From positions 30,684 through 82,146 of the forward strand of contig JAUNUN010000006.1 of NCBI GenBank assembly GCA_030538155.1: a DNA stretch of 51,463 bases, written 5' to 3'. Under the pieces are notes generated by a model that made no database searches, had not been told where the DNA came from, and saw nothing but the letters and a program-made list of their open reading frames with translations. Each line of letters opens with the position of its first letter. Positions within the stretch are counted from its first letter, which is position 1. The DNA comes from a bacterium (lineage in GTDB: Bacteria; Desulfobacterota; Desulfobulbia; Desulfobulbales; Desulfobulbaceae). The position numbers and the translations under genes are program-made. Shown one piece after another: positions 27,593 to 36,250 of the stretch.

Positions 27593-29376
27593 ATCTCTTC
27601 ATCCATCCGGCACTGATTCTCCTTGGTGGAGCCCTGCTGCTCCCCTTTGTGCGCGGCCCGCTGCGCAGTGTTTATCTGCTCCTGGTGCCCACCCTGGCCC
27701 TAACGGCAGTACTGGCTAACAGCATGGCAAGCGGCGTCTTTGCCACCGTTTCCTACATGGAATGGCAGCTCGTCTTTGGCCGGGTCGACAAACTGGCCAC
27801 GGCTTTTGCCCTGATCATGGCGGTTGTCACGGTCCTAGCCACCCTCTACGGCCTGCACGTGGAAAGAAACGGCGAGCACATTGCCGCCTGGACTTATGCC
27901 GCAGGCTCCCTTGGTGTGATCTACTGCGGCGATTATTTGAGCCTCTTTCTCTTCTGGGAAATGATGGCCTTTTCCTCGGTGTTTCTGGTCTGGTTCAGAC
28001 GCAGACCCGGCTCCCTGCAAACCGGCTACCGCTATCTGCTCATCCATACCCTGGGCGGAGTCATACTCCTGGCAGGTATTCTCTTGCGCTACCAGGCAGT
28101 GGGCGACATAAGCTTCAGTCTGCTTGATATCCAAAATCCGCAGCTCTACACCTGGCTCATCATGCTGGGCTTCGGCCTCAACGCGGCCATGGTGCCCCTG
28201 CACTCCTGGCTGCCGGATGCCTACGGCGAGGCCTCCTTCAACGGCGCGGTCTTCCTCTGTGCCATCACTACCAAAACAGCGGTTTATACCCTGGCCCGTT
28301 CCTGCGCAGGCTTTGAGGTGTTGATCATTTTCGGCGTGATCATGGCTCTCTACGGCCTGGTTTATGCCATCCTTGAAAACGATGTGCGCCGTCTCTTGGC
28401 CTGGTCGATAGTCTCCCAGGTGGGTTACATGGTGGCCGGCATCGGCATCGGTACGGAATTGGCCATTAACGGCGCCGTTGCCCATGCCGTGGTGCACATC
28501 CTCTACAAGAGCCTGCTCTTCATGGGCGCGGGCGCAGTGCTGTACAAAACCGGAAAAACAAAGTTCAGCGAACTGGGCGGGCTCTGTGCCAAAATGCCCG
28601 CCACCTGCGGGCTTACCCTGGTGGGCTGTCTCTCCATTGCGGCCGCACCCGGCTTTGCGGCCTATGTCAGTAAATCCATGATTATCTCTGCAGGCTTTGA
28701 GGCTCACCACACCTGGGCGGCCTGGCTTTTGATGTTTGCAGCCATCGGCACCATTCTCTACAACGGCCTCAAGCTGCCCTACTTTCTCTTCTTTGGTGAA
28801 AACCGCTGCAGCAGCGCCACTTGGGACAAGGCCGCAGACCCGCCTTTGAACATGCTCATCGCCATGACCATGGGGGCAACCCTCTGTATCCTGGTTGGTC
28901 TTGCGCCGGGCTATCTCTACAGCACCCTGCCCTTTGTCACCGGGTATACGCCCTACACCGCCTTTCATCTGGTGGAGACCCTGCAACTGCTTGCTTTCAC
29001 TACCCTTGCCTTTTTCCTGCTCAAGGGTCTGCTCAAACCAAAGGACGTGGTCTATGTGGATTTGGACTGGTTCTACCGCCAGGGCGGCCGCGGCTTTATG
29101 TGGCTGGTGCGGCATCCTCTGCAGTGGTTTGACTGGGCCTGGGGCGAGCTCTACCGCAGCCTGGCCCTGCCCCTGACCATGCTGAGCGCCCGCCTTGCCG
29201 CTTGGTTTGACTGGCATATCATTGACGGTGTAGTGGATGGGTTTGCCCGCACGGTGCGGGCCCTGGGCGGGCAGTTGCGCTACCTGCAAAGCGGTCGGAT
29301 GCAGTATGTGTTCTTCCAGGTTTTTGCCCTGGCAGCCCTGCTGCTGATAGCCCTGTCACTCTATCTTGTGTATTGA
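27589..29376 (+). CDS. MrpD/NuoL-like antiporter subunit, second copy
   Basis: This second antiporter-like subunit has 595 residues. Motifs include LFLFWEMMAFSSVFLVW (membrane Glu), PLHSWLPDAYGEASFNGAVF with ITTKTAVYTLAR, ENDVRRLLAWSIVSQVGYM and AVVHILYKSLLFMGAGAV. The TTKTAVY pattern is typical of Mrp/hydrogenase-type subunits. Its C-terminal 150 residues contain further helices and amphipathic stretches that could act as a lateral arm. It starts four bases before the end of the small protein gene. Confidence 0.87.
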   Translation: MNLFIHPALILLGGALLLPFVRGPLRSVYLLLVPTLALTAVLANSMASGVFATVSYMEWQLVFGRVDKLATAFALIMAVVTVLATLYGLHVERNGEHIAAWTYAAGSLGVIYCGDYLSLFLFWEMMAFSSVFLVWFRRRPGSLQTGYRYLLIHTLGGVILLAGILLRYQAVGDISFSLLDIQNPQLYTWLIMLGFGLNAAMVPLHSWLPDAYGEASFNGAVFLCAITTKTAVYTLARSCAGFEVLIIFGVIMALYGLVYAILENDVRRLLAWSIVSQVGYMVAGIGIGTELAINGAVAHAVVHILYKSLLFMGAGAVLYKTGKTKFSELGGLCAKMPATCGLTLVGCLSIAAAPGFAAYVSKSMIISAGFEAHHTWAAWLLMFAAIGTILYNGLKLPYFLFFGENRCSSATWDKAADPPLNMLIAMTMGATLCILVGLAPGYLYSTLPFVTGYTPYTAFHLVETLQLLAFTTLAFFLLKGLLKPKDVVYVDLDWFYRQGGRGFMWLVRHPLQWFDWAWGELYRSLALPLTMLSARLAAWFDWHIIDGVVDGFARTVRALGGQLRYLQSGRMQYVFFQVFALAALLLIALSLYLVY

Positions 29377-29389
29377 ACGGGAAAACGCG

Positions 29390-30916
29390 ATGAACCAGAT
29401 ACTGATCAGCAGCGGCTTTCCCTGGCTTAACGTATTGGTGGCGCTCCCCCTGGCAGGCGCGCTCATCCTGCTTGTTCTTGGCCGGGATGCGCTTGCCCGC
29501 CGGCTGGCGCTTGCCGTCACCATTGTCAATGCACTTTGCACCCTGCCGCTCTTAATCGGCTTTGACCGCAGCACGACCGCCTTTCAGTTTGCCCATCTCT
29601 ACGCCTGGATACCGCAACTGCGCATCAACTATGCGGTTGGCGTGGATGGCATCTCCATCCTTCTGGTGGCGCTGACCACCCTGATCATGCCGCTCTGCGT
29701 TCTTGCCTCTTGGACCTATATCCAAAAGAGGGTAACGGCCTTCATGGTTTGCCTGCTGGTGATGGAAAGCGCCATGATCGGGGTCTTTATTGCCCTTGAT
29801 TTCGTGCTCTTCTACATCTTCTGGGAATTCATGCTCATTCCCATGTACTTGCTCATCGCCATTTGGGGCGGCCCGCGCAAGAGCTACGCCTCCATCAAGT
29901 TCTTCCTCTATACCCTGGCAGGCTCGGTCCTACTTCTGGTGGCGATTATCGCGCTCTACTTGCACAACGGCACCTTCTTCATTCCGGCCATGATGTGGCG
30001 TGAATACGGGCAGGGCTTTCAGCTTCTGGTCTTTCTTGCCTTTTTCCTGGCCTTTGCCATCAAGGTGCCGATGTTCCCCTTCCACACCTGGCTGCCTGCG
30101 GCCCACGTGGAAGCGCCAACCGCCGGTTCCGTACTGCTGGCCTCGATCCTGCTGAAAATGGGCACCTACGGCTTTCTCCGTTTCTGCCTGCCCATTACTC
30201 CGGATGCCAGTCTGATGCTGGCCACGCCGCTCTTGTGGCTCTCCATTGCGGGCATCATCTATGGCGGTTTCACCGCCCTTGCCCAGCAAGACATGAAAAA
30301 GCTGATTGCCTACTCTTCTGTCGGGCACATGGGTTTTGTCACCCTAGGGATCTTTGTTTTCAACCTGCACGGCCTGCAGGGCGCGATGCTGCAGATGATC
30401 AACCACGGTATCACCACGGGTGCACTCTTTCTGTGTATCGGCATGATCTATGAGCGCAACCACAGCCGCGAATTGGCGCATGCCGTCGGCCTTGGCCCCT
30501 ATATGCCCTGGTTTGCCACCTTTTTTACTCTGTTCTCTCTCTCTGCCTTTGCCTTTCCAGGCACCAACTCCTTTATCGGCGAATTTCTGGTGCTGGCCGG
30601 AAGCTTTGCCCGCAGGCCCGAGGTGGCGCTGGCAGCCATTCCCGGTGCCTTACTGGCTGCGGCCTATATGCTGCGCCTCTTGCAGAAGGTGATTTGGGGC
30701 GGGGTGAACAATCCGGATCAGAGCGGCATGAAAGATCTGCACCTGCGGGAAATTCTGGTGCTGACTCCGCTTTTGCTCTTTGTCTTCTGGATCGGCCTAG
30801 GCCCGCAGCCCTTTTTGGACTACATGAACCCAACCCTGACCGAGCTTTTGCAGCACCTGCAGCAGCGGCAACAGGCCCACCCAGGGGTCGGCCTCGACTG
30901 GAGCATCTTTAAATGA
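29390..30916 (+). CDS. nuoM: Complex I subunit M
   Basis: This antiporter-like subunit of 508 residues has the classical NuoM motifs: YIFWEFMLIPMYLLIAIWGG, FPFHTWLPAAHVEAPTAGSV with LLKMGTYGFLRF, and QQDMKKLIAYSSVGHMGFV. I chose the ATG at 29390, since the frame upstream of it begins only with a TTG inside the preceding gene. It lies 13 bp past the second antiporter-like subunit. Confidence 0.95.
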   Translation: MNQILISSGFPWLNVLVALPLAGALILLVLGRDALARRLALAVTIVNALCTLPLLIGFDRSTTAFQFAHLYAWIPQLRINYAVGVDGISILLVALTTLIMPLCVLASWTYIQKRVTAFMVCLLVMESAMIGVFIALDFVLFYIFWEFMLIPMYLLIAIWGGPRKSYASIKFFLYTLAGSVLLLVAIIALYLHNGTFFIPAMMWREYGQGFQLLVFLAFFLAFAIKVPMFPFHTWLPAAHVEAPTAGSVLLASILLKMGTYGFLRFCLPITPDASLMLATPLLWLSIAGIIYGGFTALAQQDMKKLIAYSSVGHMGFVTLGIFVFNLHGLQGAMLQMINHGITTGALFLCIGMIYERNHSRELAHAVGLGPYMPWFATFFTLFSLSAFAFPGTNSFIGEFLVLAGSFARRPEVALAAIPGALLAAAYMLRLLQKVIWGGVNNPDQSGMKDLHLREILVLTPLLLFVFWIGLGPQPFLDYMNPTLTELLQHLQQRQQAHPGVGLDWSIFK

Positions 30917-31009
30917 GAGCCGCAGGCCGCTCTGCTTTAAGTACCCAAAGTACCCGGCAAGGCGCTCTGACGGCGTATTGAAAGACTGATAGGATTTGAG
31001 GCGGTTATC

Positions 31010-32434
31010 ATGCTTATTCTCCCTGAACTGGTTGTCCTGAGCGGCGCGCTGCTTTTCTTTGCCGCCAGTCTGGCCAGAAAACCGCAGCCAAAGCAGTTGC
31101 ACCTGCTTGCCCTGTTCTGCGGGCTGGCAGTGCTGGCCGGCGCCTGTGCCGCATTTCATGCGAAGGGCCTGCTCTTTTCCGGCAGCTACAGCCTCACCCA
31201 GTTCTCACAGCTTTTCAAAGTGCTGCTTGCAGGCGCGTTTTTCTTTGTCCTCATCGTCGGCCAAAGGTTGGTCAGTATCGAGGCCGGTGTGCAGCCGGAA
31301 TACTATCTCTTTTTATTCCTCAGTCTTTTCGGGCTCATGCTTCTGGTGAGCGCAAACGAGCTGATTCTGCTCTTTGTGGCGCTTGAACTCTCCTCCTTTT
31401 CCCTGTACCTGCTCGTGCCCATGCGCGACGACAGGGGCGGTTTACGGCCACAGATGGAGGCAGGCATCAAATACCTGCTCTTCGGCGTTATTGCCACCGG
31501 TTTCATGCTCTTCGGCATGAGCTATCTCTTCGGTTTAACCGGCGCTACCTCCCTGCCCGCCATTGTCAACGCCATCCAGCAAAACCCTATGCCGCCAGTA
31601 GCCTTGCCGGCTTTTGCCCTTGTCTTGAGCGGCTTTTTATTCAAACTGGCTGTTTTCCCCTTTCATTTCTGGGTGCCGGATATCTACCAGGGCGCTGCCA
31701 ACGAGACAGCGAGCTTTCTCTCCACCCTGCCCAAGATCGCGGCAGTGGCCATCCTCATCCGTCTGATGCAACTCCTGCCGCCGGGCCAGGAACAGTTTCT
31801 GATCCTGTTTTTTGCCGTGCCGGCTCTCGCCTCCATGTTCTACGGCAACCTCTGCGCCCTGGTGCAAGACGACATCAAACGGCTCCTGGGGTTTTCCGGC
31901 ATTGCCCATGCCGGTTTCATCCTGCTGGCGCTTTTAACCATGCAGACCGAGGGCTATGGCCTTGCCATCTACTACATCAGCGCCTATGCGCTCATGAACC
32001 TGGCCTGCTTTCTCGCCATCTGCGCCATTGCCGATAAGGGGCAGAACCTGCGCATCGATGATCTGCATGGTCTTTCCACTGAACAACCGGTCTTAGCCTT
32101 CATTCTGGCAACCGCCCTGTTCAGTCTGGCAGGGATTCCGCCTTTTGTGGGCTTCATGGCCAAGTTTCTGGTGCTTACCGAGGCTCTGCACGCGGGCCAC
32201 TTGCTCTTTGTCGTGCTTGCGGCCATCAACACTGCCATAGCCATCTTCTACTATCTGCGGGTGGTGCGGGCCGCCTACACCGTGGATAAAGACGCGGCTG
32301 CTGCCCAGGCTTTTTCTCCTCCATCTCTGCTCACCTTTGCCGCCGGCATCGTGCTGATCTGCGGTATCATCCTTGTGGGTGTCCTTCCTGCGAAATTTAT
32401 TGCCCTTGCAAGCGCGGTGGTACAAAGTTTATAA
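31010..32434 (+). CDS. nuoN: Complex I subunit N
   Basis: This antiporter-like subunit of 474 residues shows NuoN patterns: ELILLFVALELSSFSLYLLV, FPFHFWVPDIYQGAANETAS with FLSTLPKIAAVAIL, and QDDIKRLLGFSGIAHAGFI. The ATG has GAGG upstream. The 93-bp gap after nuoM is the largest within the operon. Confidence 0.95.
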   Translation: MLILPELVVLSGALLFFAASLARKPQPKQLHLLALFCGLAVLAGACAAFHAKGLLFSGSYSLTQFSQLFKVLLAGAFFFVLIVGQRLVSIEAGVQPEYYLFLFLSLFGLMLLVSANELILLFVALELSSFSLYLLVPMRDDRGGLRPQMEAGIKYLLFGVIATGFMLFGMSYLFGLTGATSLPAIVNAIQQNPMPPVALPAFALVLSGFLFKLAVFPFHFWVPDIYQGAANETASFLSTLPKIAAVAILIRLMQLLPPGQEQFLILFFAVPALASMFYGNLCALVQDDIKRLLGFSGIAHAGFILLALLTMQTEGYGLAIYYISAYALMNLACFLAICAIADKGQNLRIDDLHGLSTEQPVLAFILATALFSLAGIPPFVGFMAKFLVLTEALHAGHLLFVVLAAINTAIAIFYYLRVVRAAYTVDKDAAAAQAFSPPSLLTFAAGIVLICGIILVGVLPAKFIALASAVVQSL

Positions 32435-32477
32435 ATAAGGCTAAACTTTTGCACAGCTCGCGCAGGAGATTTTCCCT

Positions 32478-33722
32478 GTGCCTGCCTGGAAATACGCATC
32501 ACAAGGGCAATTCTTTTTTATGATCAAGAAGGTACGCGTCGACGACCTGCAGGTTGGCGTCTATGTGCATGACTACAACTGCACGGGCGACACCGGCAAC
32601 ATCTACATAGACCCGGGTTTTATCAAGCGCGAAAGCACCATTAAAATCCTGAAAACCTGGGGGGTGAAGGAAGTATTTATCGATACCGAGCGCGGCCTGG
32701 ATATCGATAAGGTGCAAACAATCGTAAGGCCGCGGGTTACGGCCCCATCCGGCCTTGAGCGCAACCGCCTTCGACCGAAGGTGTCCTTTAAGATGGAAAG
32801 ACAGTCTGCCCTGCAGGTGAGTCAGGAGGCCATGCAGGCAGTCAAGCAGGCCTATCAGGAAGTAATTGACGGCAAGGTGCCCGAGGCAGGGCAATTTTAT
32901 CGGATTGCCGAACGCATGCACGACTCCATCCACCGCAACAGCGATGTCCTCAGCCTGCTCAGCCGCATCAGAAAAAAAGACACCTACACTCTGCAGCATT
33001 CGGTCAGCGTCTGTTCCTATGTACTGAACATGTGCCACTACTATGAGATGCCTGAAGGACAGAGCCTTGACTTGGCGGTGGGCGCGCTGTTTCACGATAT
33101 CGGCAAGGCAGCGGTACCCCTGGCCATCCTCAACAAACCAGGCAAGCTGACGCCGGAAGAAGCGGTAATCATGAAGCAGCATGCCGAATATTCCAATGAC
33201 ATCCTGGCCAAAGTCAAGGGTATTCCTGATGAGTGCCGCGATGTAGCCCTGCACCACCACGAACGCTACAATGGCACGGGATATCCCCATGGCCTGGCCA
33301 GGGAAGAAATCAGTTTTGCCGCCCAACTGGCCAGCGTATGCGACGTGTTTGACGCCCTTATCTCAGAGAGAGTCTACAAGCCCGGCATGGAAACGGTCAT
33401 GGGACTGAGGGTTATTTACGAGGGCAGCGGCGAACACTTTGACAAGGCTTTGGCCTACGATTTCATCCGCTGCATCGGCATGTATCCAGTGGGCACCTGC
33501 GTGGTGCTGGATGACGGTCGCAGCGGGGTGGTGGTGGAATCAACCGAGGATATGAAGCGCCCGATTGTGCAGGTACTGTATGATGAAAAAAAGAAAGAAC
33601 GACTGCAACGGCCGCTAACAATAGACCTGTCCAAAACAACCGGAACCATCGCCAGCTACAGTGATGCCAATAAATTCGGCTTTACCCATGAGCAGTTGCT
33701 GCGCAAATTTTTGCTGGCGTGA
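32478..33722 (+). CDS. HD-GYP domain protein (probable cyclic-di-GMP phosphodiesterase)
   Basis: An N-terminal DUF3391-like region (VRVDDLQVGVYVHDYNC) precedes an HD-GYP domain. The metal site LFHDIGKAAVP and the HHERYNGTGYPHGL signature are intact, as is VCDVFDALISERVYKPGM. HD-GYP enzymes break down cyclic-di-GMP and so favour motility over biofilm. The GTG at 32478 has AGGAG 9 nt upstream; an in-frame ATG at 32520 matches the family start better but has a weaker site, so either could be used. It lies 43 bp past nuoN and could be read through from that operon. Confidence 0.93.
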   Translation: MPAWKYASQGQFFFMIKKVRVDDLQVGVYVHDYNCTGDTGNIYIDPGFIKRESTIKILKTWGVKEVFIDTERGLDIDKVQTIVRPRVTAPSGLERNRLRPKVSFKMERQSALQVSQEAMQAVKQAYQEVIDGKVPEAGQFYRIAERMHDSIHRNSDVLSLLSRIRKKDTYTLQHSVSVCSYVLNMCHYYEMPEGQSLDLAVGALFHDIGKAAVPLAILNKPGKLTPEEAVIMKQHAEYSNDILAKVKGIPDECRDVALHHHERYNGTGYPHGLAREEISFAAQLASVCDVFDALISERVYKPGMETVMGLRVIYEGSGEHFDKALAYDFIRCIGMYPVGTCVVLDDGRSGVVVESTEDMKRPIVQVLYDEKKKERLQRPLTIDLSKTTGTIASYSDANKFGFTHEQLLRKFLLA

Positions 33723-33768
33723 AAAACGGGGTTTTGACTTGATTGTGATTTAAACTCGCGAGAAGTTG

Positions 33769-34392
33769 TTACGGTAAAGCAGGCGAACGGGTTTCGCCAA
33801 GGACCTCAAGAAAAGGGCCAAATAGTTCCGTATAGTCTTGCAAGCCTTTGTTGAGGATGGTCTCAAAGTAGGGAAGTTCACGCTCATTGATGACCAGGTT
33901 GGCGCTGAGGGCCAGGGCCTGCAGGTTGTAGCAGGTGTGCACATCGGGCCCGACCAGCACATAGTACAAGAGCCTGCGCCGCTGTTGCGGCAAGCTCCGA
34001 CTGAGATAGTCCCGAAACGTGCTGTACGCAGCCTCTGTTCCGCACACAATCAACTGATACGTGGCGCTCTTCAGTTCATCCAGCGCATGCTCGGCTGATT
34101 GCACCGCTGCCGTGGTATACCCCATACGCTGCAGCGCCATCCCCATGTGCAAGACCTGTTCCCTATCCTGCACCAGTAAGAGCGCATGCAAGCCGGAACT
34201 CTCTTCCCGGCCATCGGCGGCATCGCTTTCCAGCCAGCTATCGCCCGGCGGTTGCGGCACTGCCGGGCCTTCATATTCCTTTCTGGCAGTTTTCTGAAAA
34301 AAATCAGGAAAAAGTTCTTCTGCCTGGCGTCCCTGCAGGCTGTCCTGATCCTTTTCCGCTGATGTATCCTGATGAGTAACCATATCGAACAT
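33769..34392 (-). CDS. Degenerate response-regulator receiver-like protein
   Basis: This 207-residue protein has about 65 residues of polar, low-complexity N-terminus, then a fold resembling a response-regulator receiver (HALLLVQDREQVLHMGMALQ, MGYTTAAVQSAEHALDELK, YQLIVCG). The position of the phosphorylated Asp is occupied by Cys/Gly (LIVCGTE), so normal phosphorylation is unlikely. The C-terminal half has no domain I recognise. It converges on the HD-GYP gene. It may be a pseudo-receiver adaptor; the function is unknown. Confidence 0.65.
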   Translation of the reverse strand: MFDMVTHQDTSAEKDQDSLQGRQAEELFPDFFQKTARKEYEGPAVPQPPGDSWLESDAADGREESSGLHALLLVQDREQVLHMGMALQRMGYTTAAVQSAEHALDELKSATYQLIVCGTEAAYSTFRDYLSRSLPQQRRRLLYYVLVGPDVHTCYNLQALALSANLVINERELPYFETILNKGLQDYTELFGPFLEVLGETRSPALP

Positions 34393-34501
34393 TTACCTGA
34401 GCGTTCCGCGAATGCCAAGTAGGGACTGGCGGTAGTTCACCTACTTTATCCTGGCAAAACGGAAACGCGCATCTCAGATCTGTAAAACTGCAAAGATAAA
34501 G

Positions 34502-34554
34502 CCGCCCGCAGCCCATACATGGCCGATTTTGGCTATCGGGCTGGGCACGGGCGG
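34502..34554 (-). terminator. Probable terminator of the flavoprotein gene
   Basis: CCGCCCG (34502-34508) pairs with CGGGCGG (34548-34554) and CAGCCC (34509-34514) with GGGCTG (34538-34543), leaving a 4-base bulge. On the minus strand the structure is followed by CTTTATCTTTG. It lies about 58 bp past the flavoprotein stop. Confidence 0.5.
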
Positions 34555-34611
34555 AGGACGGTCTGTTGCCCTGCTTGTCGGTACAGGCAGGGCTTCGATT
34601 TGCAGATAGAT

Positions 34612-35247
34612 TCAGCGAATGAAGTTCATGGCGATCTTGGCCTCCGCCTCCGGCTCGGCCACCGCGCCTTTGCCGTGCTCCTTCAATTGCATAAGCCAGG
34701 CCATGTTTTTCCCCAGCATGCGCATGATCTGCTGACCTTCCTCATCCTGCTCCACTTCGCCCGGCATCGCGCCATGGATTACGTTCCAGTAATTTGAACC
34801 TGGAATAAGCATCTCAGCATAAAGAAAATAGATGTTGAGCTGGTTCATCACCGGAATGCCGCCGCTGCGCCGCACCGAGGCCACCGCTGCCCCTACCTTA
34901 TGACGCATGAGGCCGCCATTGGCTCCAGCCACGTAAAAGAGCCTGTCCAAAAAACATTTAAGCGGTCCGCTCAAGGCCGCATAATGCGTTGGTGAGCCCA
35001 GAAGAATACCGTCTGCACCCTTGGCAAGCTGGATCCACTGGTTCACATCATCATCTGTTTGCACACACTGCTCATTCTTCATCTTGTAGCACTTGCCGCA
35101 GGCCAGACAGCCCCGCACCACCTTATTACCCACCTGTACAATCTCGGTGCTGATACCAGCCTTGTCCAGTTCGGTTGCCACCATATTCAAGGCGTGCCAG
35201 GTATTTCCCTTTGGCCGGGGACTGCCATTAAATGCAATAACTTTCAT
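34612..35247 (-). CDS. Iron-sulfur flavoprotein (NADPH-dependent FMN reductase fold)
   Basis: This 211-residue protein of the flavodoxin-like family starts MKVIAFNGSPRPKGNTWHAL, which forms the FMN phosphate loop. A compact cysteine cluster (RGCLACGKCYKMKNEQC; Cys47, 50, 53, 61) marks the iron-sulfur flavoproteins found mostly in anaerobes. LLGSPTHYAALSGPLKCFLD is also typical. These proteins shuttle electrons, for example in oxygen or redox stress defence; the partner here is unknown. The gene is transcribed away from the CRISPR locus. Confidence 0.9.
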   Translation of the reverse strand: MKVIAFNGSPRPKGNTWHALNMVATELDKAGISTEIVQVGNKVVRGCLACGKCYKMKNEQCVQTDDDVNQWIQLAKGADGILLGSPTHYAALSGPLKCFLDRLFYVAGANGGLMRHKVGAAVASVRRSGGIPVMNQLNIYFLYAEMLIPGSNYWNVIHGAMPGEVEQDEEGQQIMRMLGKNMAWLMQLKEHGKGAVAEPEAEAKIAMNFIR

Positions 35248-35590
35248 GAGATACGCTCCTTCTCAAGTTTTTGTACGCGGATATTGCACCTCAGCTCTCT
35301 TGCGCTGGAGGCTGCTTCAGATACGCGCGCACTATACGATAAAACGCGGTGGATTGCAGCAGAATGTACCACAGCCAAGCGCTCAACCGCACAGAGCCGG
35401 GAATAGCAGGAATATCGGACCGCAGCCCTGTTTTTTAGATGCGCCATCCCGTACAATGGATTCATGCGTTGGCTGGCCAACCTCCTCCTCTTGACAAGAT
35501 AAATACTGAAGTGGAAAATAAGTAGAAATCAATGTCCAAATATTCCGTGAGGCAAACGAAATTAAACCGTGTCATTAAAGGAAGATAGCC
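35248..35590. other. Intergenic region ahead of the cas operon
   Basis: This 343-bp region separates the flavoprotein gene from cas5. Composition shifts from GC-rich to AT-rich at about 35490, which may mark the left edge of the acquired cas interference module. A candidate promoter is annotated at 35491-35519. No gene is convincing. Confidence 0.5.
35491..35519 (+). promoter_or_regulatory. Candidate promoter of the cas operon
   Basis: A perfect TTGACA (35491-35496) is followed after 17 bp by GAAAAT (35514-35519, 4 of 6 matches to TATAAT). It ends 71 bp upstream of cas5. Confidence 0.45.
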
Positions 35591-36250
35591 ATGAAACCTT
35601 ACGTAGTTACCCTAGAAATTGCTGGCTCTACCGCCATGTGGACAAGGCCGGATACCGGAGATTGTCCTGTCAGTTATCCTGCCCCCACTTACTCGGCGGT
35701 GAAAGGAATTTTTGAATCGGTGTTATGGGGGCCAGCGATAAGTATTGTCCCCTTCAAAACCGAAATCTGCAGACCACTGCATTTTCACGGCTATGCCACC
35801 AACTATAACGGACCGTTAAGAAAAAGCGGAACAGAAGGCGCTTATCAATTTTTAGCAACGGTACTGACGGATGTGTGCTATCGACTTTACGCCCATATCT
35901 ATCCCGCAAGAAAGAAAAATACGCTACCGGAATCCGCTCGATGCTGGGATGCAAAAACCACATCACCAGGGCACGCATATGCCGCAATTTTTGAGCGGCG
36001 CCTGAAAAGTGGTAAATGCTTCACCATGCCATTTCTTGGATGGAAAGAATTCACCCCTAGCTATCTTGGCCCATTCCGGAAAGAAACCCATGTCGAAACA
36101 AGCATCAACACGGTGCTACCATCGATGGTGCGCGAGATCTTTCCAGATGGATACAATTCGTCTCGCCAATTCACGTATGACCAGAACGTCCGAATTGAGC
36201 ATGGAGTGCTGTACTACAGATTGAAAGGAAGGGAGGTTAACGATGATTGA
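35591..36250 (+). CDS. cas5: Cas5 (type I-C-like) Cascade subunit
   Basis: This 219-residue RAMP protein would bind the 5' handle of the crRNA. In type I-C, which lacks Cas6, Cas5 also cuts the pre-crRNA. The N-terminus (VVTLEIAGSTAMWTRPDTGD, then YPAPTYSAVKGIFESVLWGP) follows the Cas5c/d pattern. Later stretches (ERRLKSGKCFTMPFLGWKEF and the C-terminal LYYRLKGREV) fit the family. AGGAAG lies 6 nt upstream. No cas6 is present, so this protein is the likely crRNA-processing enzyme, although I cannot confirm the catalytic residues by eye. It overlaps cas8 by 8 bp. Confidence 0.87.
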   Translation: MKPYVVTLEIAGSTAMWTRPDTGDCPVSYPAPTYSAVKGIFESVLWGPAISIVPFKTEICRPLHFHGYATNYNGPLRKSGTEGAYQFLATVLTDVCYRLYAHIYPARKKNTLPESARCWDAKTTSPGHAYAAIFERRLKSGKCFTMPFLGWKEFTPSYLGPFRKETHVETSINTVLPSMVREIFPDGYNSSRQFTYDQNVRIEHGVLYYRLKGREVNDD

